Shown: positions 25,203 through 34,591, numbered from the stretch's first letter. The stretch: DNA of 50,289 nt from Candidatus Stoquefichus massiliensis AP9 (GCF_000455285.1 NZ_HG005294.1:1-50289); one strand, 5' to 3'. Notes: generated by a model not told the origin, from the letters alone. A program made the numbers and translations.

Positions 25203-26033
25203 TTATAATCCCATCATATCCTTAACAATTTTGTCACTCATCTTGACAGTCCCTACTAGAATCAGCATATTAAAAATTAATTCTCCAACATAGCTCCATA
25301 CCATACTGACTGCACTTGCCTCAGCATCTACAACTGGCGGTGATCCTGCAAATGCAGAAAAGATAATGCATGCGAGAACAATAATTGCTCCTTCAATACA
25401 AACACTAATATAAGATTTCATAAAACTCATTGTTACATTTTGTGACATTTCTCCTGCACATGCTGACAATGGTATTGGCGAAATTGCTGTATACATATAT
25501 AGCTTAAAGAAACGACCATAAACAGTGAGTATCATGACAAAACTTAGAATGGTTATGAAAATACCACCTAATAATGTAACCGCCCATAAAGGTATGCTTT
25601 CTATAAAGCCACAATCCTCAACTGCATTGATAATCTCCTGAGGCAGTGTCGTGCTTGTCGCTGTTCCTACACCAACTGATTTCATAATTGATGATGTTAT
25701 TCCCTGAATAATTTCAAAGACCATTGTCATGAGTTCCATTCCATAAACAACAAGTCCCCTCGCAATTGCGAACCTTAAAAATAATCTCAATGCATGTTCA
25801 GGTCTCTTGATTTCTGTTAAGTTTGTACATGTCTTGACCATTCCTACAACAAAAAACAAAACTAATAAGGCAAGTCCAATTGCTAAGAGGGCTCCATGAA
25901 TTGTAACTATGGTATTCCATATATGACCGCCTTTAAACTGCTGAGGAGACTGAGTCAGAAGTAGCCATATCTCTGCAAGTTTTTCATTCCATGTATTGAT
26001 GGCATTTGTTAGGTTATCTATAATTCCATCCAA
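25203..26033 (-). CDS. VirB6/TrbL-like conjugation membrane protein
   Basis: 276 residues if started at the TTG at 26033, eight bases behind GGGAGG; the GTG at 26042 inside the RBS is less likely. Multi-spanning, with segments at ~45-70, 95-115, 150-180, 185-205, 215-235 and 245-265. Recognisable stretches are TWNEKLAEIWLLLTQSP, FKLYMYTAISPIPLSACAG and FMKSYISVCIEGAIIVL, which match the TrbL/VirB6-like protein of Tn1549-type elements. It forms part of the inner channel, between the VirB2-like and VirB3-like genes. Confidence 0.85.
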   Translation of the reverse strand: MDGIIDNLTNAINTWNEKLAEIWLLLTQSPQQFKGGHIWNTIVTIHGALLAIGLALLVLFFVVGMVKTCTNLTEIKRPEHALRLFLRFAIARGLVVYGMELMTMVFEIIQGITSSIMKSVGVGTATSTTLPQEIINAVEDCGFIESIPLWAVTLLGGIFITILSFVMILTVYGRFFKLYMYTAISPIPLSACAGEMSQNVTMSFMKSYISVCIEGAIIVLACIIFSAFAGSPPVVDAEASAVSMVWSYVGELIFNMLILVGTVKMSDKIVKDMMGL

Positions 26034-26066
26034 AATATACACCTCCCTACTGAATGGAAATCATAT

Positions 26067-26369
26067 CTACCCACCCACAATAAGATTGAGTATTTCCTTA
26101 GCAAATGTAATGACAATACCTCCTGCAACAGTAAGAAAGCCATTAGCACGTTGTGACGGATCATGGCTCTTAAGTGATAATCCAACCTGAACAACACCAA
26201 AACCTAATAAAATCATTCCAATAGCTCTAATTAATGCAAAAATAAAATTGGACAGATTATTCACAACTGTTAATGGATCTCCCTCAGCATGAACGTGAAC
26301 AATTCCAAAGTTAAGTATTAATACAAATCCAATATATAATAAAAAATATTTCTTTTTTGATAATTTCAT
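26067..26369 (-). CDS. VirB2/Maff2-like small membrane protein of the T4SS
   Basis: 100 residues with a signal-like N-terminus (KYFLLYIGFVLILNFGIVHVHA) and two further hydrophobic segments (FALIRAIGMILLGFGVVQVG and GFLTVAGGIVITFAKEILN) joined by a short polar loop SLKSHDPSQRANG. This is the layout of VirB2-like pilins and of Maff2 mobile-element proteins. It lies at the conserved place between virD4 and virB6. RBS GGAGG eleven bases before ATG. Confidence 0.8.
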   Translation of the reverse strand: MKLSKKKYFLLYIGFVLILNFGIVHVHAEGDPLTVVNNLSNFIFALIRAIGMILLGFGVVQVGLSLKSHDPSQRANGFLTVAGGIVITFAKEILNLIVGG

Positions 26370-26405
26370 TCTTTTTATTGACCTCCATCTCTTATTTAAA
26401 ATAAC

Positions 26406-26447
26406 GATGTAGTTAACATACTAATAAGCAAATTGTTAAACTACATC
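26406..26447 (-). terminator. Hairpin between virD4 and the VirB2-like gene
   Basis: GATGTAGTTAAC and GTTAAACTACATC pair with one bulge around a 17-base loop, followed on the minus strand by GTTATTTT. Attenuator or RNA-stabilising element upstream of the pilin-like gene. Confidence 0.5.
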
Positions 26448-26473
26448 TATGCAGATAATCTCTACATTTAATT

Positions 26474-26501
26474 GAGCAATCTAATGATTATTAGATTGCT
26501 C
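26474..26501. terminator. Hairpin overlapping the virD4 stop codon
   Basis: GAGCAATCTAAT and ATTAGATTGCTC form a 12-bp perfect stem with a four-base loop that contains the last codons and the TAG of virD4. A T run follows only on the plus strand, so on the minus strand it is more likely an RNA-protecting stem than an efficient terminator. Confidence 0.5.
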
Positions 26502-26918
26502 TTTTTCTATTTCTTTAAAATATTTCTCTAAATCTTCTTCACTGTATAATTCGTAGTCTTCATCACTGATTAAAATATTCTGCCAATCATCAATAGAATA
26601 TTTGATTTTACCATGCTTATATCTTTGAGCTTCTCCATCTGCGGTATCTGATATATTGGGATGCTTTAAGATATCAAACTTCTTATCAAACACAGGTCGT
26701 TCTCCTCTTATAAAGAGAAGTGCATAATCATTATCCAGTAGCCTAATTTCATCAGGAGTTAGTAATTCTCTACCTGCCTGCTGATAATTTGTAGAATAAT
26801 TGCCATTACGCCCACTTGATTTGCCAAATGTATTGGTATCCAGTGTTTCCTTGCCAAGATACTCTGACATGAACTTATGTGTCGACTGTTCATTTCCACC
26901 TAAATAATAAAGTTCATC
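26481..26918 (-). CDS. virD4: VirD4/TraG coupling protein, exon 3 (C-terminus)
   Basis: 145 codons plus stop. Exon 3 starts GAT GAA CTT, giving DELYYLGGNEQSTHKFMSEY directly after the intron 2 end; joined to exon 2 it reads VGNCDELYYLGGN, the conserved VirD4 motif (family form GNCDxxLYLGGN). The C-terminal part has LLTPDEIRLLDNDYALLFI and RGERPVFDKKFDILKHPN. The open frame upstream of 26918 (VSVRFGREWKYVLKW) is intron domain VI and not coding. The stop lies in a hairpin. Confidence 0.9.
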   Translation of the reverse strand, partial: DELYYLGGNEQSTHKFMSEYLGKETLDTNTFGKSSGRNGNYSTNYQQAGRELLTPDEIRLLDNDYALLFIRGERPVFDKKFDILKHPNISDTADGEAQRYKHGKIKYSIDDWQNILISDEDYELYSEEDLEKYFKEIEKEQSNNH

Positions 26919-26969
26919 ATGAGGTAAGCTTCTGTCTGTCCATTTAAGGACGTACTTCCACTCCCTCCC

Positions 26970-27003
26970 AAACCGTACAGACACCTCTCGATGTATACGG
27001 CTT
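26970..27003 (-). ncRNA. Group II intron 2 domain V
   Basis: Minus-strand AAGCCGTATACATCGAGAGG, then TGTCTGTACGGTTT: a 34-base hairpin with the catalytic AGC triad at its 5' base and a GAGA-type tetraloop, the diagnostic active-site domain. Domain VI with the bulged-A stretch UACCU follows to the intron end. Confidence 0.85.
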
Positions 27004-27031
27004 TCCACTTGTTATGTTTGCATAATAGTCT

Positions 27032-28849
27032 TTAAGAATGAATAAGTTCATGGCAAGTAGTGCAGACAACAAGGGTTTTACGCCTCATTTTACGCATGAC
27101 CGCAACCCACTCGCTATTTCCTTTTAAGTCTTTTAGTTTCTTCACTTGATGTATTTCCAGTTCATTAGTTTTACATTGACATAGTTCGCAAACTCCGTTT
27201 GCTACTCGTTGTCTAAGTGTATTGGTTTTCATATATCGTGTATATTGAGGTAATGTACTGACATCATCATATTTTGTTGCTTCCATTTTCCTCTTAAAAC
27301 CATCTTTATAGAAAGTGGTTGTTTTAAGACCACTCTTAGTCATGTAAGATAACGTAAATAGGTCATTTATACAGTACCTTCTTTTAATTTCATGTACGTT
27401 TGTTTTATATTTGTTAGCGAATGTTTTATACATGCTATACTTCATCAAATTCGCAAATATTCCTATTTTAAAGGAATCATTTGCTATTGAGTAATAATTG
27501 TACAATCCTCTAATTTCAGCATTGTATGATGCCAATATTTCTATATCTTCCTTATTAACTAATTTACCTCTGTGAAGTGCTACATATCTTTCTTTACCAT
27601 TTTCGTTAATTTTGATTTTAATCGCTTTGTATTCTATCAGTTTATTAACCCATTTTTCTCTAGGAACTAATAATTTTACTACATAGCTTTGACATCTTTG
27701 GATATGACCTCTTGCTGTTTTCGTTGTATCTTGGCTTCTGGAAATTGTAATATCATATCCTAGAAACCTTGCTCTATCACTAGTGTGAGTTATTTTCGTT
27801 TTGGATTCTGACATTTCAAGTTTTAGTTTTGATATCAAAAACTCCTTAATATCTGCCTTGACTTGTTCTGCATCTTCCTTACTGCCAATAACACCAACAA
27901 TGAAGTCATCGCAATACCTAACATACTGAATACGTTTGTACTCATTATCTATTGGTACAGTAGTTGTCATAGTACGTTCTGTATTTTCTAGTTCACGTAA
28001 TTTAGCAGTTCTATTTTTTCGTTCCTCATGTGTTAGAGTTGCCCATTTTTTTCTACCTGTACATCTATAATACGATGTTCTTTTGAATGCTTTCTTATAT
28101 TCAGGATTTGCTTTTTTCTTTGTACCTTTTTCAAAGTTCGTTTGGTATTCTTCCATATATTCATCTAACTGATGTAAATAGATATTAGATAATATTGGAC
28201 TGATACCTGAGCCTTGTGGTACGCCACTGTATGTTTTATTGAATGTCCATTGTTCCATATATCCAGCTTTTAAAAATTTCCAAATCAACTGAATAAATGC
28301 TTCATCATCTATTCTTTTTCTAAGCAGATGAATGACAATGTGATGATCAAAACTATCAAAACAAGCCTTGATATCTCCTTCAACAAACCAGTTCGCTCCA
28401 GTAAAAGTTTTCTGAATTTGTTTTAAAGCAGTTTGGCAACTTCTTTTAGGTCTAAAACCATGTGAAGTCTTTTTAAATGTGACTTCATAAATACTTTCTA
28501 AAATCATTTTAACGACTTCCTGCAACAATTTGTCGTCACTAGATGGAATACCAAGCGGACGCTTCTTCTTGCTATTCTTCTTTGCAATATATTCTCTTCT
28601 TGCAGGTTTAGGTTTGTAACTACGATTTCTTAGAGATTGAATAATTTTTTCTATTCTTTCATCACTCATACCGTCCAATGTTGTTCCATCAGCACCAGCA
28701 GTCATACTACCTTTATTAGCGTATATGTTTTTATATGCAAGCCAATAAAACTCTGGATTATATAAGTTTCTATATAACCTTTGAAATCTATAGTCTTCAT
28801 TCTTTGACTTTTCCGTCAAACTTTTTAATACTTCAATTGGATTTCTCAT
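27032..28849 (-). CDS. ltrA: Group II intron-encoded reverse transcriptase/maturase with HNH domain (intron 2)
   Basis: 605 residues. RT blocks: NKGSMTAGADGTTLDGMSDE, RPLGIPSSDDKLLQEVVK, KTSHGFRPKRSCQTALKQI, VEGDIKACFDSFDHH, YSGVPQGSGISPILSNIYL, then the active site YVRYCDDFIVG. The usual YADD is YCDD here; both catalytic Asp are kept. The maturase X domain follows (RGLYNYYSIANDSFKIG), and the C-terminus is an HNH endonuclease with paired Cys (CELCQC ... CTTCHELIH). All parts needed for splicing and retrohoming appear present. Confidence 0.92.
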   Translation of the reverse strand: MRNPIEVLKSLTEKSKNEDYRFQRLYRNLYNPEFYWLAYKNIYANKGSMTAGADGTTLDGMSDERIEKIIQSLRNRSYKPKPARREYIAKKNSKKKRPLGIPSSDDKLLQEVVKMILESIYEVTFKKTSHGFRPKRSCQTALKQIQKTFTGANWFVEGDIKACFDSFDHHIVIHLLRKRIDDEAFIQLIWKFLKAGYMEQWTFNKTYSGVPQGSGISPILSNIYLHQLDEYMEEYQTNFEKGTKKKANPEYKKAFKRTSYYRCTGRKKWATLTHEERKNRTAKLRELENTERTMTTTVPIDNEYKRIQYVRYCDDFIVGVIGSKEDAEQVKADIKEFLISKLKLEMSESKTKITHTSDRARFLGYDITISRSQDTTKTARGHIQRCQSYVVKLLVPREKWVNKLIEYKAIKIKINENGKERYVALHRGKLVNKEDIEILASYNAEIRGLYNYYSIANDSFKIGIFANLMKYSMYKTFANKYKTNVHEIKRRYCINDLFTLSYMTKSGLKTTTFYKDGFKRKMEATKYDDVSTLPQYTRYMKTNTLRQRVANGVCELCQCKTNELEIHQVKKLKDLKGNSEWVAVMRKMRRKTLVVCTTCHELIHS

Positions 28850-29467
28850 GCCTCACGCACCTTCCTTTCTGTTAGTATTAACAACAAGCTGCTCTCCTTC
28901 GCCATGTAAGCAGTGTTACTGCATCCATTTTTACGGCTTTCCCTGTCATTTCAGGGTTCTCGGACTACTATGAGAGCTGTGTAACCATGCCTTTTTCAAG
29001 GTTTAGGTCATCCCCATTTAGTTATTACAAGATAAGCATTTGATGTTGTCGGAATCGACTTTCGCCATTTGCCCGTTGTCTTACGGTTACTAATTCCTAA
29101 GTATCACTCATTTCCATAACTGCGAAATGTAAATGATAGGAAAATCATACGTTTCAGTTCTATTTCGTATGAAGGGTCGGATTCCCCAGTTTTGGCTATC
29201 GTTTAGGCAGTTTAGCTTTATTCCTTATACATCAATTTTTATTTTCTAATGACGTTAACTTATAGAACTTTGTCTATGTCACCAGTGTTTCTAAATCGAA
29301 ACAACAACATGCTACACTCCCCATTTGGTTTCCCATTTGGATAAGTTGTAAAATAATAGGTTGTAACTATTTGTCACTTTGATACTTTTACCTACTGCTT
29401 GCTTAAGGCAGTATCTTGTAAAAACCACGTAGATATTTTATATTGCGCTATCTACTTATGGGCGCAC

Positions 29468-30315
29468 ACAATTCCCTACGATGCTTTCCCAACTATCTTT
29501 ATATAGTGCCTTAATCTGTGCAAGATTCTGTATAATGATAGATACGAATATTTGCCTTGATCTCATTGTACTTAACAGCTTATCAAACTCATCTGGCAAT
29601 GCAACATTGGCAAACTCATCCATTAAAAAATGAACTGGTATAGGCAGTTCACCACCATGTATAATATCTGCTTGATAATAAAGCATCTGAAACAGCTGTG
29701 TATAAAGCATACCAACAAGAAAATTAAAAGTTGAATCGTTGTCAGGAATAACTGCAAAAATAGCTGTCTTTCTTTCTCCAACTAAATTCAATTCCAATTC
29801 ATCTGTTGCAGTTAAAGACGCAATGCTCTCAAGATTAAAAGCAGCTAATCGTACACCGACACTAATTAAAATTGATTTTGCTGTCTTTCCAGCCGCCTGC
29901 TTATAGATTTTATACTGCTTAACTGCTAGACTGTCAGGCTTTCTTAATTCAAGTCTTTCAAACAGTTCATCTAATGGACTTTGATATTCCTCATCATCCT
30001 CCCTAACATCTGCACTTGAAATCATTTCCATAACCATTGTGAAGTTCTGCTCATCCTTAGGAGCCTCATGCAAAAGATATAGACAAAGTGCCTCTAATAA
30101 TGCTGTTTCAGACTTCTCCCAGAATGGATCATTTGTCTGACTCCCCTTTGGATTGGTATTACGAATAAGATTTGTAATTAACTTCAGTACATCCTTATCA
30201 TCCTTGATATATTCAAACGGATTGTAGCAGTGTGATTTTGACATGTTGATTAAGTCAACAACCTTAATGACATATCCACTCTTTTCTAGAAGATATCCTA
30301 TATCACGCAAAAGTT
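29468..30315 (-). CDS. virD4: VirD4/TraG coupling protein, exon 2 (middle)
   Basis: 848 bases between the two introns. It begins AA CTT TTG CGT, so joined to the G left at the end of exon 1 it reads PKGELLRDIGYLLEKSG. It continues with INMSKSHCYNPFEYIKDD, LIRNTNPKGSQTNDPFWEK, the Walker B-type PVHFLMDEFANVALPDEF and FVSIIIQNLAQIKALY, and ends WESIVGNC at the 5' splice site of intron 2. It carries the all-alpha domain and the catalytic Asp-Glu. The TTG and the in-frame codons beyond 29468 are not a real gene start or end. Confidence 0.9.
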
Positions 30316-30364
30316 ATAGCGATAGGTAATCCTTTGAAGTTATCTCCAGATTTTCCCCCGCTCT

Positions 30365-30398
30365 AAACCGTACGTGAGACTTTCGCCTCATACGGCTT
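30365..30398 (-). ncRNA. Group II intron 1 domain V
   Basis: Minus-strand AAGCCGTATGAGGCGAAAG, then TCTCACGTACGGTTT: a 34-base hairpin with the AGC triad and a GAAA tetraloop, a near-consensus domain V. Domain VI follows with GAUUACCU near the 3' end. Confidence 0.9.
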
Positions 30399-30426
30399 GC
30401 CATCATGTTAAAGTAAAAGTTTTAAA

Positions 30427-32280
30427 TTAGTTTTTATAATTTTCAAATATTTCTGTTATTAAATTTTGTGAGTTTAAAGTCATATTCATAGTTCTCAGCT
30501 TTTTATAAAAATATTTTTCATTTAGGAATAATAGGTTATAGAAAAATTGATGAATGATAACTATATTCGTATGATAATCTTTATTTTCTTCATTAGGATT
30601 TTTCCTTATGGCTATTCCATATGATAGGTTTAATGTCTCTTTTGTTATAAAGCATTTTCCCCTCTGCATAATATAAGCCGATATCAGATTATCATTAAAT
30701 TCAATTGTTTCTTTTGGGTTTCTCAAATCTAATAGTTTTGTTAAACCCTTTTGCTGAACAATTGTTATGTTATCATGTATCTTTTTTCTTCCCTTTATCG
30801 TATAGTCGCAAATTTCTTGACTAAAGTTCAGTGGATTGTATCGTCGAACTCCTGTGATTGGGAGTAATCCTTTATCCTTTACTACATAGATTTTAGTATT
30901 GGGCTGAATTCCATAAGTCAGTTCTCTAAACTCTTTATCCATTTCACAGAATCTTTTTGTTTTGGCAATTGTTCTTAGACGTATTCGCATACTCGGAAGT
31001 AACGAATAGCTCACTTCCATAAGGTTGTTATAAATATTCGTTGCTACTCGATAATAGTTTTGAAGTCCTATAACTGTTGAGTTATACAACCCTATTGACG
31101 TCATAGTATCCTTCCTCACTATATCTAGAAGTCGTTTCTTCATATGCTCTTTTGCCTTGGCTATTGCCTTTCTATTCATATCCGTTTTTGCAACATATCC
31201 ATATTTGGTTTTTCCTTTAGGTATAGCTTTTATTTTAAATCCTAGAAAGTCTGATGAATTCTTTCTAAGATTAACTACTTTTGATTTTTCAGGACTGATT
31301 TCTAATTTCAGTCTCTTATTCAAAAAGTTCACCGTAGCGTAATAATATCTTTGAGCTTCCTGGTAGGACTTGCACATGATTTTAAAATCATCGGCGTAAC
31401 GAACAATAAACCCGTCTTTGAGATTCGTATATTTATGTGCATATCCAAACCAACCCTTACCACCACTTGCATTACCACTTGTTTTAAATGTTTCCCATTG
31501 ACTGCTAACCCACCAATCAAGTTCATTTAGAACGATAAGCGATAATAGGGGACTAATAATACCACCTTGAGGTGTCCCTTTTGTTGGTATACCTTCTCCT
31601 GCTATCTCTGATTTTAGAATTTTACTTATAATAGAAATAATTCTCTTATCTCGTATTCCTAACGTCCAAATCTGTTTTAATAGTTTTCCATGGTCTACAT
31701 TATCGAAAAAACCTTTGACATCTACATCAACACAATAATGGTGATTGGCAACATTGACCAGTGAGACAACTCGACTAATAGCGTGTTCACATGCTCTATT
31801 CTGTCTGAAACCATATGAATGTTTATAAAACTTAGGTTCACAGACAGGCTCTAGCACTTGAAGAATACACTGCTGTACAAGTCTATCCCATATTGTAGGT
31901 ATTCCTAATGGTCTTGTTTTATCACTTCCAGCTTTTGGAATATAGACTCTCTTGACAGCCTGAGGTTGATAGTTATTCAATTTATTTCTTACTTTACGAA
32001 TAACCTCTTCTTCTGTTTTTTTCTTTATATCGGCTATGGTCTTTCCATCTACTCCAGCAGTTTCACTGCCACTATTGGTTTTCAGATTCCGATATGCTAA
32101 TAGGATATTTTGCTTGGAAATAATAATTTCATATAATTTATAGAAATTATTCCCATTTTTACTGCTTGCATAAAGTTCATCAAATACTCTCTGCATGTCA
32201 TAATATTCATTATGACGTAACTTCTTCTTTTTCCTTTGTATGGTCTGTATCCTCCTTCCTAAAGGTTGGGAGTAATACAT
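30427..32280 (-). CDS. ltrA: Group II intron-encoded reverse transcriptase/maturase (intron 1)
   Basis: 617 residues, LtrA-like. RT blocks: NSGSETAGVDGKTIADIK, RPLGIPTIWDRLVQQC, KHSYGFRQNRACEHAISR, YCVDVDVKGFFDNVDH, KGTPQGGIISPLLSLIVL and the active site FIVRYADDFKIM (YADD), then FLGFKIKAIPKGKTKYGY. The maturase X domain follows (IGLQNYYRVATNIYNNL). The C-terminal region (RGKCFITKETL ... IVIIHQFFYNL) looks like a DNA-binding/HNH region with few of the usual Cys, so endonuclease activity is uncertain. Confidence 0.92.
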   Translation of the reverse strand: MYYSQPLGRRIQTIQRKKKKLRHNEYYDMQRVFDELYASSKNGNNFYKLYEIIISKQNILLAYRNLKTNSGSETAGVDGKTIADIKKKTEEEVIRKVRNKLNNYQPQAVKRVYIPKAGSDKTRPLGIPTIWDRLVQQCILQVLEPVCEPKFYKHSYGFRQNRACEHAISRVVSLVNVANHHYCVDVDVKGFFDNVDHGKLLKQIWTLGIRDKRIISIISKILKSEIAGEGIPTKGTPQGGIISPLLSLIVLNELDWWVSSQWETFKTSGNASGGKGWFGYAHKYTNLKDGFIVRYADDFKIMCKSYQEAQRYYYATVNFLNKRLKLEISPEKSKVVNLRKNSSDFLGFKIKAIPKGKTKYGYVAKTDMNRKAIAKAKEHMKKRLLDIVRKDTMTSIGLYNSTVIGLQNYYRVATNIYNNLMEVSYSLLPSMRIRLRTIAKTKRFCEMDKEFRELTYGIQPNTKIYVVKDKGLLPITGVRRYNPLNFSQEICDYTIKGRKKIHDNITIVQQKGLTKLLDLRNPKETIEFNDNLISAYIMQRGKCFITKETLNLSYGIAIRKNPNEENKDYHTNIVIIHQFFYNLLFLNEKYFYKKLRTMNMTLNSQNLITEIFENYKN

Positions 32281-32974
32281 CTCTTAGTCTTACTCGAACC
32301 CATACCATTTCTAATTTTACTTTTACTTTTAACATGACTAGTGCCTATCCCTCCACCGCTTACTTATTTACGGTTTCATTGGTACTATGGCACCTCTCTC
32401 ACTAACATCAATCTAACTTATACGTAACGTTTTCGTTAGAACCGTTTCACTGAAAGTAAATTCTCTACGTTGTTAGCTTTCGACGTTCCGAATATGTTAT
32501 CTGTTCATTTTACCCTTAGGTCACTTCTATGAGCCCGCTACCTTGATAGTGCCTGTAACACTATATGGTCTTTCATAAAGGCGGAGTTTTACTCAACCAC
32601 AGTAGCAACACGTTTGTGTCACCAAGCATTTCTACTTAGTCCCGATATAGACCCGTACATTCGAAGTTTCGTCAGTGGGAATGTCAACCCACATTCTAAC
32701 CATAGGCAACTTATAGACTTCCGGCATATAGGATACATCACTTACCTCTAAATGATTTTCGTCAACTCTACTTGTTACGGTATCTCTCTGCCGACTTCAC
32801 CGAGCTTCTGACACTTCTGTGTTTACTCACGTCCATGCCAGTCGGAGGATTAAAGTTAGCCTTTCAAAGCGTTACCTTATCATTCGACTAATCACATATT
32901 CAGTTCTCCATTTCAAATTCAATATATTTAAATTTGAGATGTGCGTACACTTTTCATGTACGAACGTCTCGCAC

Positions 32975-33473
32975 CTCCTTTTGGATCAAGTACAACGAAC
33001 GAGGTATTGCACTGCATCAGATTCGGCTTTCCGTAGAAACGAGTTTTACCAGCACCACTTCCACCAATCACAATCGTATTCAGATTTCTTCGGTGCTTTT
33101 TACCATCCAAACCGATGCGAACATTCTGAGAAAGAATCTTATTTTTTTGAAAAGTCTTATCTTCATACTTTTTATTGACTGTTTTGGTATTAGCCCATTT
33201 GGCTGAACCATATTCTTCCTTTCGCCTATAGTTTTTTCTGTTTGATATATAAATACCTACTGAACATACATAAGCAATTAGAAATACTGCAACCGTTCGT
33301 AAACTATCCCTACACCAGATAATAGCAAAAGGATCACTGAAAGCATCATTCATTTGCATGAAAGCATTCAGTAACCCCTTATTCATATATGGTGCAAAAA
33401 GCAGTGCCACCCAGACTACTGGAATAATACAAATGACAAGAAATATAATTTCATCACTATTATCTTTCTTCAT
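32975..33473 (-). CDS. virD4: VirD4/TraG coupling protein, exon 1 (N-terminus)
   Basis: The start is placed at ATG 33473 (MKKDNSDEIIFLVICIIPV), 14 bases inside the preceding gene; longer starts run far into it. Two membrane segments lie at residues ~9-27 and ~60-80, followed by EYGSAKWANTKTVNKKYED, Walker A IVIGGSGAGKTRFYGKPN and NTSFVVLDPKG at the splice site. Exons 1, 2 and 3 (499 + 848 + 438 bases) give 1785 bases, 594 residues plus stop, the normal VirD4 size. The protein links the relaxosome to the T4SS channel and pumps DNA with ATP. Confidence 0.9.
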
Positions 33474-33672
33474 AACTGTTTCTTGCCTTTCTATTGATTG
33501 GATTGGCCATTGCTGTTTTGCCGATGATTGTTTCAATAAAATCATAATTCTTATCTTGCTTGATCTGTTCATCTCTTAAACGCTTAAGGGCAGTAATAAT
33601 AATTTTTCTTTCAACATCAGTAACTATAATATTAACAGTCACTTCTTTTTCCTTTTGTTCAAATAACCCCAT
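33460..33672 (-). CDS. Small ICE protein upstream of virD4
   Basis: 70 residues, charged, helical: TVNIIVTDVERKIIITALK and QDKNYDFIETIIGK are the only recognisable stretches; no membrane helix. It lies tightly between the ArdC-like gene (4-base gap) and virD4 (14-base overlap), so it belongs to the transfer operon. I cannot name the family. Confidence 0.65.
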   Translation of the reverse strand: MGLFEQKEKEVTVNIIVTDVERKIIITALKRLRDEQIKQDKNYDFIETIIGKTAMANPINRKARNSYEER

Positions 33673-33676
33673 AAAA

Positions 33677-34588
33677 TCAGCGTCCTATATTGTGATTTTG
33701 TGTATTGACTTTTTCCTGCTGAGTCTTATAAATTCCTCTTTCAATTCTTTTACCCACATCATCACTTAAGTTTTTAGCATTGCTTAACTCTTCCTTAATA
33801 TCCTGCTCGCTCATCCCATAAAAATACTGAGAAACCTGATTAGCAAAATTTTTATCATCAGCGGATATATTATACTTCTGACAAAGCATATAGGCTGAAC
33901 TCTCAACAATAAATCCATCTCTTTCACGATCCATATTGCCATACTGCTTATTAAATTCAACATAACAGATTTCTCTAACCAATCCCTGAAGGAATGAATT
34001 TCCATCAATATTATTCTTATAGAAAATAGTTGATGATTCAGGAGAATAAAGAACATCTTCTTTGCTCATCATTGTATCTGACTTTTGAATTCTTACATTA
34101 CTTGCATAGATGAGTCCACTAATAAGGTCTCTAATTGGAATTTTAGGTGACAAATCTAAATTGACTTTATTGCCTAATTGTGAAACATCAAAGACATACT
34201 TGATTTTATAATTTGTTCCCATTGTCCCATCTTCTTTTTGATATTCCCCAGCAGGCTCAAGTATCTGAATGCCTTTCTCACCTTTTTTAATATACTGCTT
34301 ATTTTCTCGCCAGTGATTGCTGTCCTTAAGCATTGTCGCATCAGGCTTTTGTGCCATAATCAGTAGTGTATTTGAAACTGTATAATCCAATTTTGCCTGC
34401 ATATACAGATAATGTATATACTGCTGAGGATTATCCTTAATCACATCAATCTGCTGAGTAACTTTACTGTAGAGTTCCTGTCGCCTTTGATTCATCATTT
34501 CTGCATATTCTTCCTTTGGCATTCTAGGTTGCTGATTTGCTGATTTTTCCTGAATAGCACTATCAAGCATTTCAAATATATCATTCAT
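33677..34588 (-). CDS. ArdC-like/DUF1738-type protein
   Basis: 303 residues behind RBS AGGAGCG. The N-terminal ~140 residues have the ArdC-N pattern: QYIHYLYMQAKLDYTVSNTL, LIMAQKPDATMLKDSNHWR, KKGEKGIQILEPAG and YKIKYVFDVSQLG. The same pattern opens the 2824-residue protein ([30 protein letters not shown]), so they share a domain. ArdC proteins bind single-stranded DNA and protect incoming DNA from restriction. A metallopeptidase HExxH motif is not visible in the C-terminal part. Confidence 0.75.
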   Translation of the reverse strand: MNDIFEMLDSAIQEKSANQQPRMPKEEYAEMMNQRRQELYSKVTQQIDVIKDNPQQYIHYLYMQAKLDYTVSNTLLIMAQKPDATMLKDSNHWRENKQYIKKGEKGIQILEPAGEYQKEDGTMGTNYKIKYVFDVSQLGNKVNLDLSPKIPIRDLISGLIYASNVRIQKSDTMMSKEDVLYSPESSTIFYKNNIDGNSFLQGLVREICYVEFNKQYGNMDRERDGFIVESSAYMLCQKYNISADDKNFANQVSQYFYGMSEQDIKEELSNAKNLSDDVGKRIERGIYKTQQEKVNTQNHNIGR

Positions 34589-34591
34589 AGT

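Larger units (their letters stand above)
26919..29467 (-). mobile_element. Group II intron 2 in virD4 (2549 bases, complete-looking)
   Basis: The 5' end GTGCGCC fits the group II consensus GUGYG and follows exon codons GGG AAT TGT. The 3' end TTACCTCAT (AY type) precedes GAT GAA. It contains an intron-encoded reverse transcriptase (27032-28849) and domain V (26970-27003). 28850-29467 is the structured domains I-IV 5' part and holds no separate gene. Boundaries were placed by consensus plus restoration of the VirD4 frame and motif across the junction. It is transcribed in the same direction as virD4, as required for splicing. Confidence 0.88.
30316..32974 (-). mobile_element. Group II intron 1 in virD4 (2659 bases, complete-looking)
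   Basis: The 5' end GTGCGAGACG follows exon 1 CCAAAAGGAG, and the 3' end TACCTATCGCTAT precedes AACTTTTGCG. It encodes a reverse transcriptase (30427-32280) and has domain V at 30365-30398. 32281-32974 is the 5' structured RNA (domains I-IV) with no separate gene. The inferred splice restores GEL in the conserved LDPKGE(L/I) motif and keeps the frame. It differs clearly in sequence from intron 2, so the two are independent insertions and not a duplication. Confidence 0.88.

Noticed and set aside
32166-33206. Several plus-strand frames over intron 1 5' RNA and virD4 exon 1
   Set aside because: They cross structured intron RNA and the antisense of exon 1; no RBS or family similarity.
26481-33473. 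VirD4 pieces as a degraded pseudogene or three separate genes
   Set aside because: Intron boundaries match group II consensus and splicing restores an uninterrupted 594-residue frame with conserved motifs at both junctions.
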